A stretch of DNA of 64,000 nucleotides from Nothopassalora personata (GCA_033816765.1 CM066293.1:2666001-2730000), one strand, 5' to 3'; counted from the first letter of the stretch, positions 9,420-22,215 are shown. Notes: generated from the sequence alone by a model not told the origin. Translations and numbers: made by a program.

Positions 9420-12400
9420 GTTTTGTAGGTTTTGTTTTAGTTCCTAGGTATTTTCTAATTCGTCGTATCCTTTCCACTTAATAAGGTATCGCTAACCTTT
9501 CTTATCTAGGATTTTTTCGACTTTAAATTCGTTTTCTACTTCTAGTTCAAAATAGAAGCTCTCCTAGTAAGGTGTTTCGGCGTCTACTGGTTCCAACTTA
9601 GAGATATAGAAGACTAGGTGGATTTTCGCGTCTAATAGTAGTCGTAGGCGGTAGTTAACTAGTCCTATAACTTTATCGATAAAAAATAGTCCGACTTTAA
9701 CGTAATCTAGTTTCTTAGTCTATCTTCTTATTCTTGAGTTTTTTATAAGGAGATAGACCTTATCCCCCTCTTTTAGTAGAGGTGCTATTTCTCTCGTGTC
9801 CTGCCGCTATTAAGACAGTTTTTATTATGCATCTTCGATCGCGTTACGTGTTTCTTTATGTACTTCCTTAAGAGTATCCGTCGTTACGATTGCTCTTTCG
9901 GCTTATAGGTGAGATCTAGGTGTTCTAAATAGGTTAGGATCTTCTCTAAAGTTCGTATAAAATAGTGTCGTTAGAGTTATCTCTAATTTATAGTTGTTTA
10001 GTACAATCTACGCTATTAGCAGTAATGAAACTTAGTTGTCTTATACGTAGTTAATGTAGTGTCGTAGGTATTGCTCGAGTGTTTAATTCATCCTTTCGGT
10101 TTATCCGTCTATTTCCGGATAATATGCTATCGATAGCTTATGTTTAATTCCGATCGTTCCTATAAGCGTCTTCTAGTAGTTCGATGTAAATAACTTATCT
10201 CTATTCGTTATGAACGCTTAAGGGAATTTGTAGTACCGGATAAGTCTATCTAGTACGAGGTATCCGAGCTGCTCTATATTATATATCTCTAATGTAGGAA
10301 TAAAGTATACGTATTTTATAAGTCTATTAACTATAACTAGTATTATGTTATATAGTTATTTCGTAACTTAGTCTCTTAACGGTAGGAGTTTTGTAATAAA
10401 GTCTATTATAACTTCGTCCTATGGTTTCGTTAGTAGTGTCCTAAACTGTAGGTAACCGTATTTTGCATGTCTCGTAGCCTTGTTTCGTTAGTAGTATACG
10501 CATTGTTTAATGTAGCGTAATACCTTAAGTCTTATCTATAGGAATAAGAAACTGCGTTATATTAGGTCTATTGTCTTTAAAGTTCTAGGATGTCTATAAG
10601 TTAGTCCGTCGTAATGTTATCGTATACATTCTTCTTCTCGATCCTTTAGTACCTAGTATTTCCCTTACGATATAGGGAATTGTTCGTCCTTATCGCCTAA
10701 TATCTATATAATGTTATTAAATTCTCTTATGTTAGCGCTAAGACTTCCGTCGGGGTTCGTCTTTAGTACTTTATGTTACACTAGTTCTTTTCCTTCTATA
10801 TAGTCGCTTCTTTGACTTAGCGCGTCGGCGCGGCCGTTCTCTCTTCCTAGAGTATATTTAATTTCGAACTTATACTGTCCTAGTAGCTCCGACTAGCGGG
10901 CTTGCCTTCGGGTTAGTTCTTTCGTCGTCGTAAAGTACGTAAGATTCTTATAGTTAGAAAGAATCGTTAACTTCGGTAGGCCCTCGACATATACTCTCTA
11001 ATGTTGTATAGTAGCAATAATGGCTAGAAGCTCTTTATTATAGATGTCGTAGTTCTATTCCGCTATAGTCATTTTCCGGGAGTAATAGGCTACTAGGTGT
11101 CTCTACCCGTCGTGTGTCTATGTTAGATACGCTCCTATTACTATATTAGACGCATCGGTCTCGATATAGACTTCCTTACTACTATTAAATAGTCGAAGCG
11201 TAGGGGCTAAAGCGCATTGTTCCTTAAGTTTCTTAAATGCTTCAATCTATTCCTTTCCCTATTTCTAGGTAACGTCTTTTCTTATAAGTATCTTTATTAG
11301 TACTGCTGTCTTTACGTAGTCCTTAATGAATTTCCGGTTGTAGTTCGCTAGTCTAAGGAATAATTGTACGTCATTAACTGTTTTTAGTTCTACCTATTCT
11401 CTAATTAACTATGTCTTCGTAGGGTCGATTATTATCCCTATAGTACTAATAATAAAGCCTAAGAATTTAACTTCTTTCTTATAGAATTCGCATTTCTCGG
11501 GTACTGTCTTAAATCCTAAACGCGTAAGTCGTTCAAATACGTCCTAGACTTACTTTATATAATTCTAAAGGGATCCTTTCGTATAGACTAATATATCGTC
11601 TATATAAGCGATAACGTATACGTTGAGTAGGTCTCTTAGTGTTTTGTTAACAAGGTCCTAATAGGATGCGGGTACGTTAGTTAATCCTATTAGCATAACT
11701 AAGAATTCGTAAAGTCCGTATCTTGTTCTAAAAGCGGTTTTCTATTCTTCTTCTTCTACTATCCGTATAGCGTAGAAGGCATCTCGTAGGTTAATCTTCG
11801 TATACTAGTCTAATCCGGTTAATCTATCTTATGCTTCTTCGATGTTAGGTAGCGGGTATCGGTTCTTAATCGTAATCTCGTTTAACTTCCTATAGTCTTA
11901 TACGAGTCGTAAATTCCCGTTTGCTTTTAGAACGAACATGTATAGAGTTCCTATACTTAAGGTGGATCTTCTTATCTATCCTTTAGCTAGCTTCTCCTTT
12001 AGCTATTCTCGTAGGGTCTGTAGCTCTTTCTTAGACATTTAATATAGGGGTCCCTATAGAGGCTCTTTCCCTAGCTAAATGTTTATCTTATAATCCTATA
12101 GTTAGTACTTAGGTAAGGCATCCTTGCCTCTTTCCTCTTTAAAGAGTCGCGACTACTTACGATACTCTTTAGGAATACTTAACTCTAAGATGTTAGTATC
12201 CTTCGATAGTGCGTTACTTCTATTACTACTAGTAACTTCGTAACCCGGCGGCCCTACGCTAGTGTCTATCCCGGTCGAAGGTAGTTCTTCTATCCTTCTA
12301 TTCGGCGTAAGCTATATCCTATTTAGCTATCTCTTTACCTTATCTACTAGCGAACGCTACCGCTACGTAGGCTAAATGTCGATAACGTAGTCGCATTCCC

Positions 12401-13965
12401 TAAATGTAAGTACTCCTCTTCTCTAGTCGATTACTAGATTGTGCTTTCTTAACTAAGGCATACCTAGTACGATATTATAACTAGCTATGTTAGTAACATC
12501 TAAGATAATTTCCTCGTAGTACCGTTAGATAGTAAGTAGTAGCGGTATCGTCTCGCGCTCTATACTAGGTAAGGATAATCCGTCTACCGCGATTAATTTA
12601 TAACCCTCTTTCTTTTTATAGGTAGCGATCCTATGTCTTATAACAAATAATTCGGAGGTAAAGTTCCCGCTTACTCCGGAATCTATTATAGCATCTATCT
12701 TATGCCCGTTAACGATAATCTTAGTTCGAAACACTATTATCGTTAGTAATGCTTAAGCCTTTTCTATGTTATATAACTCCCTTCGGTCGCTTATTCCTAG
12801 GGAGTTAATCCTTTTCCCTATTCGTATATAGAACGTCGTGCTTCGTGTCTCGAGGCCTCCGCTTAAACCTAGCGCGAGCCTTTTATATCTACACCTATAT
12901 TCGGTAACGTTCCTAGATCTTTTACGTTTCTAAGTAGAGTGCGCGTACGTGTTACACTACATTACGTATTTCATTCGATATAAATGTTCCTAACGGTATA
13001 AGATATCCGGTTCCTATTATTCGGCTTCCTATCGGTAGTCGTTCTATAATAGCGGTTACTAGATCCTCGGTTGTTTCTATAAGTAGGTATCCCTAGGCTA
13101 TGCCTCGTAGGGTGTCGAGTGTCTTATTAAACTTAATAGAGTATAGTATCCTTCGTCCGCCTATCTTAAGTAGGAATTCCTCGTACCTTCTTTATAGGTG
13201 TACGATTATATTATATAATTTCTTAGGTGCATTAATTGTAAAGGTTAGTTATTGGTTATTGTCGTTAGTGTCGCTCTCTTCTCCTTCGGAGGAATCTTCT
13301 TCGCTTAATTCTTCCGGATCCTAATCTTCTTCGATAGTATCTAGCCCGGTGGTTTCTTAACTTTCTTCCTATGGTTCCGGTAACTATGATCCGTTCTATC
13401 CTAGGTCTTAGTTTTCTTTATCGCTTTTATCGTTATTAAAGTAGGATTCGTCGATGTCTACTTCTCGGAGCGTAGCGTTTTACCTATACGTCGCTCCTAG
13501 GGGTCCTCTTAGTTATTAAGGCTAATACCCTACGCCTAACTTCGCGGCGTAGTAAACTTAACACGAGTCTTAGTAATAGAATCGCTAATAAAGGCTTCTA
13601 TAACTATTTCGAGACTCGGATTCAATCTCGTAGTCGACTCTTCGTGTTATTATGTTAAACTATCGTAGTTAGTTCTTCGTATTAAATAGAATAACTACTA
13701 TTTGCTACCTATAGTATCCTCCTCGTCCTTCTAAGGGGTCTAGGAGAGGCGTCGTGCTTCTATTACTAGCTCTCTCCCCTACTCTCCGAGTATAGTCGGT
13801 ATCTCCTTAAGATCTAACGCTACTCTTAGATTTACTAGTTCGGGGTTATATTATATTAAACTGTTCGCGGCGCACTATATTCTTACCGCGGTAGTCCCTT
13901 ACTAGGTAGCTAGGTTTGCTATATCCGTAGTAAGTTTGTATTTCTTTCGAACTCCGGGATACTAA
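9420..13965 (-). pseudogene. GypB-1 gag-pol remnant
   Basis: Colinear with 42760-47310. Going down in coordinate: the end of gag (from 13965), protease (12525-12734 open, IIDSGVSGNF), RT (about 12000-11600), RNase H (about 11200-10900), integrase (about 10600-9850) and a chromodomain (about 9600-9450). RIP stops interrupt every domain. The gag N-terminus is lost where GypC-B begins. Confidence 0.8.
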
Positions 13966-14353
13966 TGTCTACTAACTACCCTATGTAGGCCTGTCCGAGT
14001 TGTGGTGGTGTGGAGCGGCGCTTATGTAAGTAGAGGTATTTGCCGGTCCCGGGACCGTGAAATCAGGTCACGTGACGAGTAGCGTAGTAGCTAGATAAAA
14101 CAAGAGGATTGGCGGACCTAAACCCCTATGCCCTCTACTCGAGAGGTATAAATTGAATTGTTGCCTTAATGCTACGCTTACAATGCTTAACTGCGCAGTA
14201 TATATCTTAATAGCTATACCAGGTCCCGCTAGCTCACCTAAATGTCCAATTAAACCTAAATGAAATTAGGGCAAGTTGGACCTAAGGGACCCTCCCTCTA
14301 AACCTAAGGTCGATATAACTAAACCTAAAGTTAACATAACTAATTAGTCGTCA
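13966..14353 (-). repeat. GypC-B 3' LTR (388 bp)
   Basis: On the + strand it runs from TGTCTACTAAC to AGTCGTCA. It contains the palindrome at 14038-14063 and the box GGTCACGTGAC right after it. It matches 25488-25875 in direct orientation and 36347-36712 in inverted orientation. Confidence 0.9.
14038..14063. repeat. 26-bp GypC palindrome, copy 2 (3' LTR)
   Basis: ATTTG-CCGGTCCCGGGACCG-TGAAAT, followed 4 bp later by GTCACGTGAC. In element sense it lies about 70-100 bp before the LTR end. Confidence 0.9.
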
Positions 14354-14844
14354 ATATATCCTCCCCTATTACGAACCTGTCCTTAGGTTCTAAAGCAGTA
14401 AGCCCGGGCATTATAGGTAGCTTAGTTAGTCGCTATAAGCTAAGGTGGTCTTATAGTAGCACAGTAGCTCACCCTACCATTTAGCTTAACATATAAGATG
14501 TTAGGCAGTCCTAGGGCCTGCTAGCGACAGTTTATAAAGATCGAAAGGATCCTTCTAACAAAGACCGTAATAATAACGTTAATAACCGCGACTCGCATCC
14601 GTCGCACTATACTAACGTATACTACGAAGCTAGCGAGGGAATAGATAGCTATGTTAGCATTAATCGAGCGGGCTAGATAGTCGAATAACGTAAACGCTAC
14701 TTATAAGACAAGTGAGCGTTAGTACCAGTAACCTAATAAATCTAAAGACGAGTCCACCGCGTAGCTAGAAGGTAAGTTAAGGGAGGATAAGTAACCATAA
14801 GAAACAAGTAAGACCTAAGGACTAGAAGCACCTATACCGGAAGC

Positions 14845-14895
14845 ATTAGAACTAGAATTAGAACTAGAATTAGAACTAAAATTAGAACTAGAATC
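14845..14895. repeat. 12-bp minisatellite after ORF-Y
   Basis: Tandem units AGAACTAGAATT, several copies. The same array, inverted, occurs at the equivalent place in GypC-C (about 35805-35855), so it belongs to the element. Confidence 0.75.
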
Positions 14896-14961
14896 CTATA
14901 GGCTATAGCTATAGCCGGAAATTAACTAGAAACTAGGAGCCTATAGACCCGCACTAACCAC

Positions 14962-17880
14962 TCAGTTCCACTTAGTCTTACACAACTCCTTTGTCTAGAC
15001 CTACTCGTTATCGTGGCTAACACTAGTCTTACTAGACGCGTCCCTAAGTGGCTAGCTAGTGAAGTTCCTATAGTAGTTACGGAAGAAGCTCTTATTACGC
15101 CCTTCGCTTATGAAGCACATCTGCTCGAGAGTAGTAACTAAGCTAAGCTGCTTGTCCATTAATTTTATAGCTCGGACGCGCTAATTATGCATCTTCTTAT
15201 AGAAGAGCTCCGAGTCTAGGCGGACCGTAGCATTAAGCCACCTTCTAGCATTAAGGATAACTTCGTTGTCGTTCTAAGACTTCAAACCCGCTAGGGCATC
15301 GGATAGAGGGCTAATGCTACTAAGGTGTACTCCCGTAGGGAAAGGATAGCCGGGTACTAGGCGTCGATACTTAAACCCTACAGCGCTCTTACTTAGCGTC
15401 TTAAAGTTACGATAGAGGTCTATTACCTAGTGCATGCTCTAGCTTTGCTAGAGTTTAAGATAGTTATCGTCGCGGATCTCGACAAAGTAAGGGTTAATCT
15501 AACGTAGCGTCTTCGATAAAGTAAGGTTTAATCTAACGTAGCGTCTTCTTATGTACGGCCTACCTTATTAGAACGCCTATAGTAGTTACCTACATTTGCC
15601 TAGCGCTTAGATTCTCTCTAAACTAGCTAATGCTATTTTTGCTTAGGTAATTCTAGACCCTAACCGAGAAGAAACGCTTAAATCGGCCGTCTTCTATGTA
15701 GTCGTTAATCTAGCACTACTAGATAAACTCTCTAGCATTCCCTTTCTTATAAAAACCGTGTAAAAACTCCGGCCTACTAGTGCCCTCTAAGTTAAGAGAG
15801 TACAGCATGTTAAGCCGGTTACTAGTCTAGTAGTTTTCAATTTCGAGGTTTAAGTCGGCCCTAGCATGCTACACTATAGTGTTCGCGTTACCCCCCTAAT
15901 AAGCCCTATTAAAGCTAAAAATCGTAGGCCTAGGGAAGGAGATGAACCGAGTATAGTGTTAAGGGTGTAGCGCTACTTATAAGAGCTATAGCCCGGGGTC
16001 TTATCGCATGATCTATTAGCTTAGAGAATACTACATGTTCTAGTAGACGCCGCCGTTACTAACCTTATTCAATTCTCGTAGGTACTATCGGTACACGTCG
16101 AATTCTCGACTTATCATTTCTCTAACTAATTTAACCCGCGGTGCTAGTTTAGCGTTATTATACTAGTACAGCATATTGCTATTAATGTAGGTACCGGTAC
16201 TATTAAGATCGGCTTAGTTAGCTTTATTAATACCGAATTTATCGAGGATCTAGTTATAGTTAGCATGCGTAACGATGCTACTCGTAGTGCCGACTTTACC
16301 TCGAACACGGAGGTAGCTAAGCGGGTTAATAGTCTTCTAACTACGCTTATTAGGGCGAAACTACGACCTATTCTTCACCTTAATAGCTAAAAAACTCTTG
16401 CCTTTAAAGAGCTAGTCTTGGACCTTAAGCGCGCGCTCACATAGGGTATTAGCGGTAATACCGGGATTCGTAACGAAGTGGAGGGCCTTATAGTAGAAAT
16501 CTCGAACATGCTAATCGTACATTATAGCGCTAACCTTACTATCCCTCTTAAGAACGTCCGAGACAGTATATTCGAGCATCTTAAGGCCCGCTATCCGGTA
16601 CTTAGGTAGCTAGTTAATACTATCTACATTAATCGAGTTTCTAAACTTAATGCTACAGTACCGCTCATTGTAGGTACAGTTAGCGCGCTTAATCCGGAGG
16701 GCCTCGTCTTCTTATAGGATCTAATCCTTAAAGACTAATACATCCCTAATTATAGCCGAAGGTGACATAGTAAGTATCGGATTGCTATTCTTAGTTAGGG
16801 CCGGAGTAGATCGTGGGGTACTAACCGGTGTACCTAGCGGACTGCCTTCGCGTATAGGAGCGCCGTCTAGCGTTCGGTTAGGCGAGGATCGAGTAGGCGC
16901 AGTTATACCCTTACCTATACTCTCGCCCATACGGAGCTACTTAAGTCGACTCGACTTACGACCGCCTCTCAATAGGACTATAGGCTAGGTAGAGGCTAGT
17001 AGAGTTAGCGTAGTACTCTTTACACGTCCTTTACCTTTACTACCCGGTAGCTAACGTAGCTAAGGCTATTGTTAGCTAGATAGTCTAGGTTAAGCTATAC
17101 TGTCCTCCGGGGACGCGGACTTCTTAGTAATAGTACCCTCTATAAAGTATAGAAGGCTATCCTTATAGACGGCTAGGCGGTATCTTCTAATAATCTCCCT
17201 ACTCTTAGCCGACTGCGGATTAATGCTACGTGCTTTAGCCTCCCTATCGTACCGGGTAAGATTACTAGGCTCTAGAATTCGCTTACGATCTATGCCCTTG
17301 CGGCCGATCCTTATACGCTAGATTAATGCCCTCTAGATTCTACTAATAGCCCTACTATAGTCTAGGTACTTGTTAATGAAGGCCGTGAACTAGCGACGCC
17401 CGCTGTTAGTACTATAAAGCTCGGAGATAACGCGTTAATTAAGAATCTTGTTGTCTATCTACTATAGCTAGTAGCGGGTAAGCATAGCTCGAAGAGTCTT
17501 CTCTCGGTTACGAATCTCTAAACCGGTCTTACGAATCTTGCCGACGATAGGAAACAAGACATCGAGCTTCTTATTACTAAGGAATTTATCCTAGTAGCTC
17601 TTACCTATGCCGCTCTTAACTTCCTCGAAAAATAGGTTAACCTAGATAGAGTAGTCTTCGAACACCTTCTTGAAGCCCTTATAGAAGTTCTTTAACACCT
17701 TAACCCGCTTCTAAGGACTAAGCTCTCAGAACATGATATTAGCGGCGGACTTCGGCGTATTCGTGTTAGTAAGGACATGCTTAACGTTGTCCGGTAGGCG
17801 AAGGGACTCGAACAAGGTCTAAGGTAGGCGGATAAGCCTAGTAACATTACTAGTAAGCGCTATGCTCGAGCTAGCCGGGC
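14962..17880 (-). pseudogene. GypC-B third ORF (ORF-Y), ~970 codons, RIP-killed
   Basis: The longest copy. One frame can be followed from about 17880 to a TGA at 14962-14964, with former Gln codons as TAG/TAA. It is a basic protein in three parts: an N-terminal Lys/Arg-rich helical part, a middle Pro/Ser-rich linker (ORF piece 16721-16930 stays open), and a C-terminal part with FISFPRPTIFSF and MCFISEG. No transmembrane stretch or signal peptide was noticed, so an envelope protein is unlikely despite its env position. No catalytic motif recognised. Conserved in three copies (also 850-1606 and 25876-35725). Function unknown. Confidence 0.6.
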
Positions 17881-18350
17881 GTAACGATAGACTAGCCGAA
17901 GCTATAATGACTAGGATTCGCTAGCAGTGAGATTGTAAGAGCTAGCTATCTCGTAGTGCTACTCTAGAGTATTAGTAAGCTTTAAAAGCTTAGTGTTAGG
18001 GTAGGGGCTTTAAAGAAGGTTAAGGTCGTAAAGAGAGAGAGAGGCTAAAGAACCGGCTAATGTCTATAGTAGTAGTAGATGGATGTGTTAGTAGCTCTAG
18101 TAATAGTGTTAGTGTTTAAAGAAAAGGAGAGGAAGTAGTAGGCAAAGAGCTACGCTTAAGTATGCCTCTTAGCGTATGTCCCTATAACCGTTATAAGGCA
18201 GTAGCGCCGAGACCGGTCTTATAAGTAGTAAGAGCAGTGCTATTAAGGTCACACTAAAGGTCCGATAACCCTACATGTAACGGAAAACCAGTGCTAGTGA
18301 CCACCTAGGTAAGCATTCGGTAGGGGCATACTACGCTGTCACGTGATCCG

Positions 18351-18376
18351 ATTTACCGGTCCCGGGACCGTGAAAT
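18351..18376. repeat. 26-bp GypC palindrome, copy 3 (pol/ORF-Y junction)
   Basis: ATTTA-CCGGTCCCGGGACCG-TGAAAT with GTCACGTGAT next to it (18338-18347). Relative to the LTR copies the palindrome-plus-CACGTG unit is inverted. It is placed upstream of ORF-Y. Confidence 0.9.
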
Positions 18377-18419
18377 GTAACTCTACTAGCTAAGGTCTAA
18401 CTAAGGTAAGAACACCCTA

Positions 18420-21400
18420 TAAAGTGAAGTCTAGATAACCGAATCGGCTTAATAAACTAAAGGGCATATACAACACATGCCTAAGGGAAGTAAACTCCGT
18501 ACGCTATTACTAACTAATTAGTTCTTAGCCTCGATCCTACTAAACTGTGAAATTTCGGCTATAGAAAGGTTATGAGGCCTAACCTATAGCTTCTTAGATT
18601 CCGGTTTAGGATACGATCCCCTTTCGTTAACTCCTATAGGTAGCACGTCTTCGTCGGCGATGGGCTCGATCTCGTTCAAGTTACTGCTGTCTTTACTATT
18701 AGCGACTTCTCCCTCCCCTATTACGAGATCGGTCCTATCATCTAAGTTTAGTACTCCTATGTTATCCGGGCGAAGCTCTAGAACTAGCTTAAGGTTTTCT
18801 CGTACCTAAACACCCTTTATTAGCGTACTATTAAGTTCCTTAAGAATATAGGTACTAAACTCCCTAGAGACACTAGACACCCAATATAGACCTTACTATC
18901 GGTAACCGATCTTACGTGAGACGTTATCCTTATATAGCTTATCGAATCTTATAATAAGGTCGCCCTTCTAGAAACTAATAGAGTTAACATTCCGGTAAGA
19001 ATTAAAGTAGTCCTTACTAAGTTCTCTTAGTCGCTTCCTTCGAGCATATAGCTCTTCTAAACTAAGGTCTCGAGCCTAGAGTTAACGCGCACGTATAGTA
19101 AGTAGGTCCTTAGTCGTTCTTACCGATCCCTATTAGTAATTTGCCTACGTCGGGTACTTAACCTCAATTGGCAGAATCGTGCGATAGCTATATAGGACCT
19201 AAGCTAGTGTTATTCTAGTAGTACGATAGGTCGTAGTCCTATTAGCCTATAACACGGCGGGTACCTATTGTTCCTATCCGCGGTATGTGTTCCTTATAAG
19301 CTTTACTAATGCTATAAGAATCGGACGGTGTCTAGCCTCGACCGGAGCATTAGACTACGGATAGTACGGTAATATTCGGATCCTTCGAATAGTAAGCCCC
19401 ACGAGTAACCGCTTAACCTTAGCCGCATAAACCGTAGCGTTATTAAGTACAATTTTAGCATAGTAGCCGTGCCTATAGAAGACATCTTCGTATAGAAACT
19501 TAGTAACCGACTTAAAGCTAGGAGGTGCCCTCGTTACTCTAGCCTCGATCCAGTTGCTAAGTGCTTCGCGCGCAACTAGGAGGTATCTATTTTTATGCAC
19601 CTAGACGGGGTCCGAGTACCACTTCTTACTAATGACTTAAGGGCTCGATAAGTGAAGCTTACTAGCGCGCTAGTTACCTTCGCGGAACCTATAAGGAGCA
19701 TAACTTCGAACTTACGTAGAGACATCGGCGAAGTACCCGTCCTAGTAATACCGATCGGAAATAAGGTTATACACGACCTTAGCGCTACGGTAACCGTGTC
19801 TCTTATAGCACTCTATAACGATTTCCTTCTAAGCTTCATTATCGTTAATTACAAGTTGTAACGGTACTCCTCGGCGCTTCTAGAAGAATAGCAATTAGTC
19901 CCGGACAAAGAAGTTGACGCTCTTCTTTACTAGCCGCCGGTACTTAGTACGAGTAATACTATCGGGCCGGGTCCTAGTTTCTATTACCTAAGCAAGTTGT
20001 TAAGAGCCCTTAGAATATTAGTCCCCGAGATGTCGTGTTTTCTAGATTTTAATTGGATAGGTGTCGACCGGCTCCGGGTACCCGAATAGCTTATCATTAA
20101 TTATCTAGTCGACTTCGTCTTCGTTAGCTTCCCTAGGTTCCTAAGGTGTAGAGGGCCTACGAGACAGGGCATCTAGGCTAGTGTGTCTAGCCCCCGTAAC
20201 GTGCTTCACCTCGAACGTGAATAACCTAATCTAAGCGACCTACCGGGCTATTGCCGAGTTTCGCAGGTCCGAAGCCGGCCGGTTAAGCTACTATACAAGT
20301 GTCTTAGTATTAACCTTAAGGACAAAATTAACGCTAGTAATATATCTCTAGATCTTCTTAAGCCCCTTAAGGACCCTAAGGCATTCTCGCTTACTAGTAT
20401 TATATCTAGATTCTAACGCGTTCTAGATTCTACTCTCATACCGTACCGGGTGACGCCGTCGAGTGCTGTCTATTAATTCTTAAGAAACGATACATCCCTA
20501 TCTAGTACCGCTAGTATTAACTAAGACAAAGATAGACCTAGTACTAGGTAAGTAGTAGAGGGTAACTAAGGCTAGAGCCTATAAAAGATATCTAGTAACC
20601 TCTTCTTTCGAGAATTGCTTATTCTCTATCTAGGTGAACTCGGCGCCCTTCTTTAGTAGCTTATACATTAGTCGAGCGATGATAACGAACTAGGGAATCT
20701 ATATCCGGAAGTACATATACAGCCCTATATAGGTACGGACCTCCTTAATACAGGTAGGCGTAGGCTAGTCTAGGATCTTAGCTATAACCTTTAGGTTAGG
20801 ATAGCGACCGTCCGGGCTAGTAACGTACCTAATAATCTTAAGCTTTTTATATAACTATTGGGATTTGCCTCTAGCAACTACCGCACTAGCTCTCTCTAGG
20901 TTAGTAAGAACTAGATCTAGGGAGACGATGTGCTTAACGACCTATCTCCTTAGCCTAGGCTCTACTTCGGCATTCCTATAGTCCTTAGTTAGTCCCTTAA
21001 TACCGATGTTATCGAGGAACGGCTTCGCTCGATGCGAGATATAATTAAGTAGAATCTTTGTTACCGTACGCACGAACTAAGCAACTAAATTAGTAGCTCC
21101 TTAAGGTAGAGTCGTGTTACGTACTAGGCTAAGAGGGGTTATGAAGGCTATTAAGTCCCGGTAGGACTTATCTAAAGTGATCTAATTATAACCTAAAAAC
21201 AGGTCTATAAGTGAAGCGACTCGGTACCCGGTAAAATCCTCTAAGAAGCTATCCGTGTCCGGTGGAATGTTAGTATCGCGTATAGTAACCTTATTTAGGA
21301 GTATAGCTAAGTTAATTAACCGATATAGCATATCGCTTCTAGAGGCATTAACCTTCTTTACGACTAGGAACTAGCTATTAGAGTATGCCCCTTATAAGTA

Positions 21401-21890
21401 TTCTAGGATGTTGTTCTTAATCCGGGCTCTAATTATGCGCTTAACGATTGCCCTAAGACTTAGGTACAACCGGATAGGGCGTGCCTACCATGGCCTATAA
21501 GGGACCGTGTTAATCTTCTAAGGTGGTACGACGTCGTGCCTAATTTACCTTATGTAACTAAAATCCTAAGCGAGGACTGCCTCCCGGTTGTAGAGCATCT
21601 CATCGAATAAGGCCCTTTCCATTAGCAATAGCTTAATGCTAACCTTAATTAAGGTAAGTCGTTCTAGAGTAATTCGGCTACCTCACTTAATACTTGAGAA
21701 TTTCTTAGTTAAGTACTTCCTATCAAACGGTCCTTGTCCTTTAGGTATCTTAGATTCTAGGTATAGTGCCCTACGCTTCCATTCTATATCTCCCTTAACT
21801 CGTGATTCTAGGCGTTCGTGAACGCTCGCGTCTACTAGCTTCTTCTTGTCCGCCTTATGCTTATACATCGTAAAGACCTACGGCATCCTA
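18420..21890 (-). pseudogene. GypC-B pol remnant: RT, RNase H, integrase
   Basis: Read right to left. An N-terminal piece 21683-21868 is open. RT lies about 21450-20750, with IDL-x-GY-Q-ITLDKS and a former LDDIG active-site block near 21030. RNase H is about 20600-20200. Integrase is about 19900-18900: 19355-19600 stays open with LLVAREALSNWIEAR and KFLYEDVFYRHG. The C-terminus is about 18420. No protease here, because that domain ends the gag ORF. The lineage with DTNIPPDTDSF before the catalytic part is common in fungal Gypsy elements. RIP stops throughout. Confidence 0.75.
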
Positions 21891-22119
21891 ATATTAGCTA
21901 TATGTTAGCCTACTTGTTGCTTTCGTACCTAAGCATTTAATGCAGATTGCCTTAGGATCTCGGAAGGCTAATCCCCTTAAACTAAATAAACGTTAGTAAT
22001 AGAATCTCCCTTAAACGCGCCTATTCCAATTTCTACAACTCGTTCCTTTACTCTAGTAGTCCTAAGCAATCCTAATAAGTAAGCTAAATGGTTGCTAGGC
22101 GTTAGAGCCTTGCCGGGTT

Positions 22120-22161
22120 CCTATAGATGCGTCGTGTCGTCCTATAGATGCGTCGTGTCGT
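22120..22161. repeat. 21-bp tandem duplication in GypC-B
   Basis: CCTATAGATGCGTCGTGTCG plus T, twice in a row, just upstream (element sense downstream) of palindrome copy 4. Confidence 0.9.
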
Positions 22162-22189
22162 AGTCGTATCCGTTTTCCTTACCATAGCT

Positions 22190-22215
22190 ATTTACCGGTT
22201 CCGGGACCGGCAAAT
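22190..22215. repeat. 26-bp GypC palindrome, copy 4 (gag/pol junction)
   Basis: ATTTA-CCGGTTCCGGGACCGG-CAAAT, one base off perfect in the core. It lies about 300 bp before the probable pol start and after the protease. No CACGTG beside this copy. Confidence 0.9.

Larger units (their letters stand above)
1607..13965 (-). mobile_element. GypB-1: RIP-mutated chromodomain Gypsy element, split by GypD-1
   Basis: Minus-strand LTR retrotransposon inserted in GypC-A. It consists of the 3' LTR (1607-2010), the 3' internal part (2011-2272), GypD-1 (2273-8869), then the rest of the internal part (8870-13965) with pol and gag read right to left. The 5' end of gag and the 5' LTR are missing: at 13965 the sequence switches to the GypC-B LTR. 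Gag-pol is close to that of GypB-2 (42760-47310), but U3 and the antisense gene are quite different, which suggests a recombinant subfamily. RIP stops are frequent. Confidence 0.85.

Noticed and set aside
14962..17880. GypC ORF-Y as an envelope gene
   Set aside because: Right position, but no signal peptide, transmembrane segment or Cys-rich ectodomain could be seen.
19652..19861. Short + strand ORFs within GypC-B pol (also 16782-16988, 24124-24321, 24881-25105)
   Set aside because: Opposite to the coding strand of the element and not kept open in the other copies.
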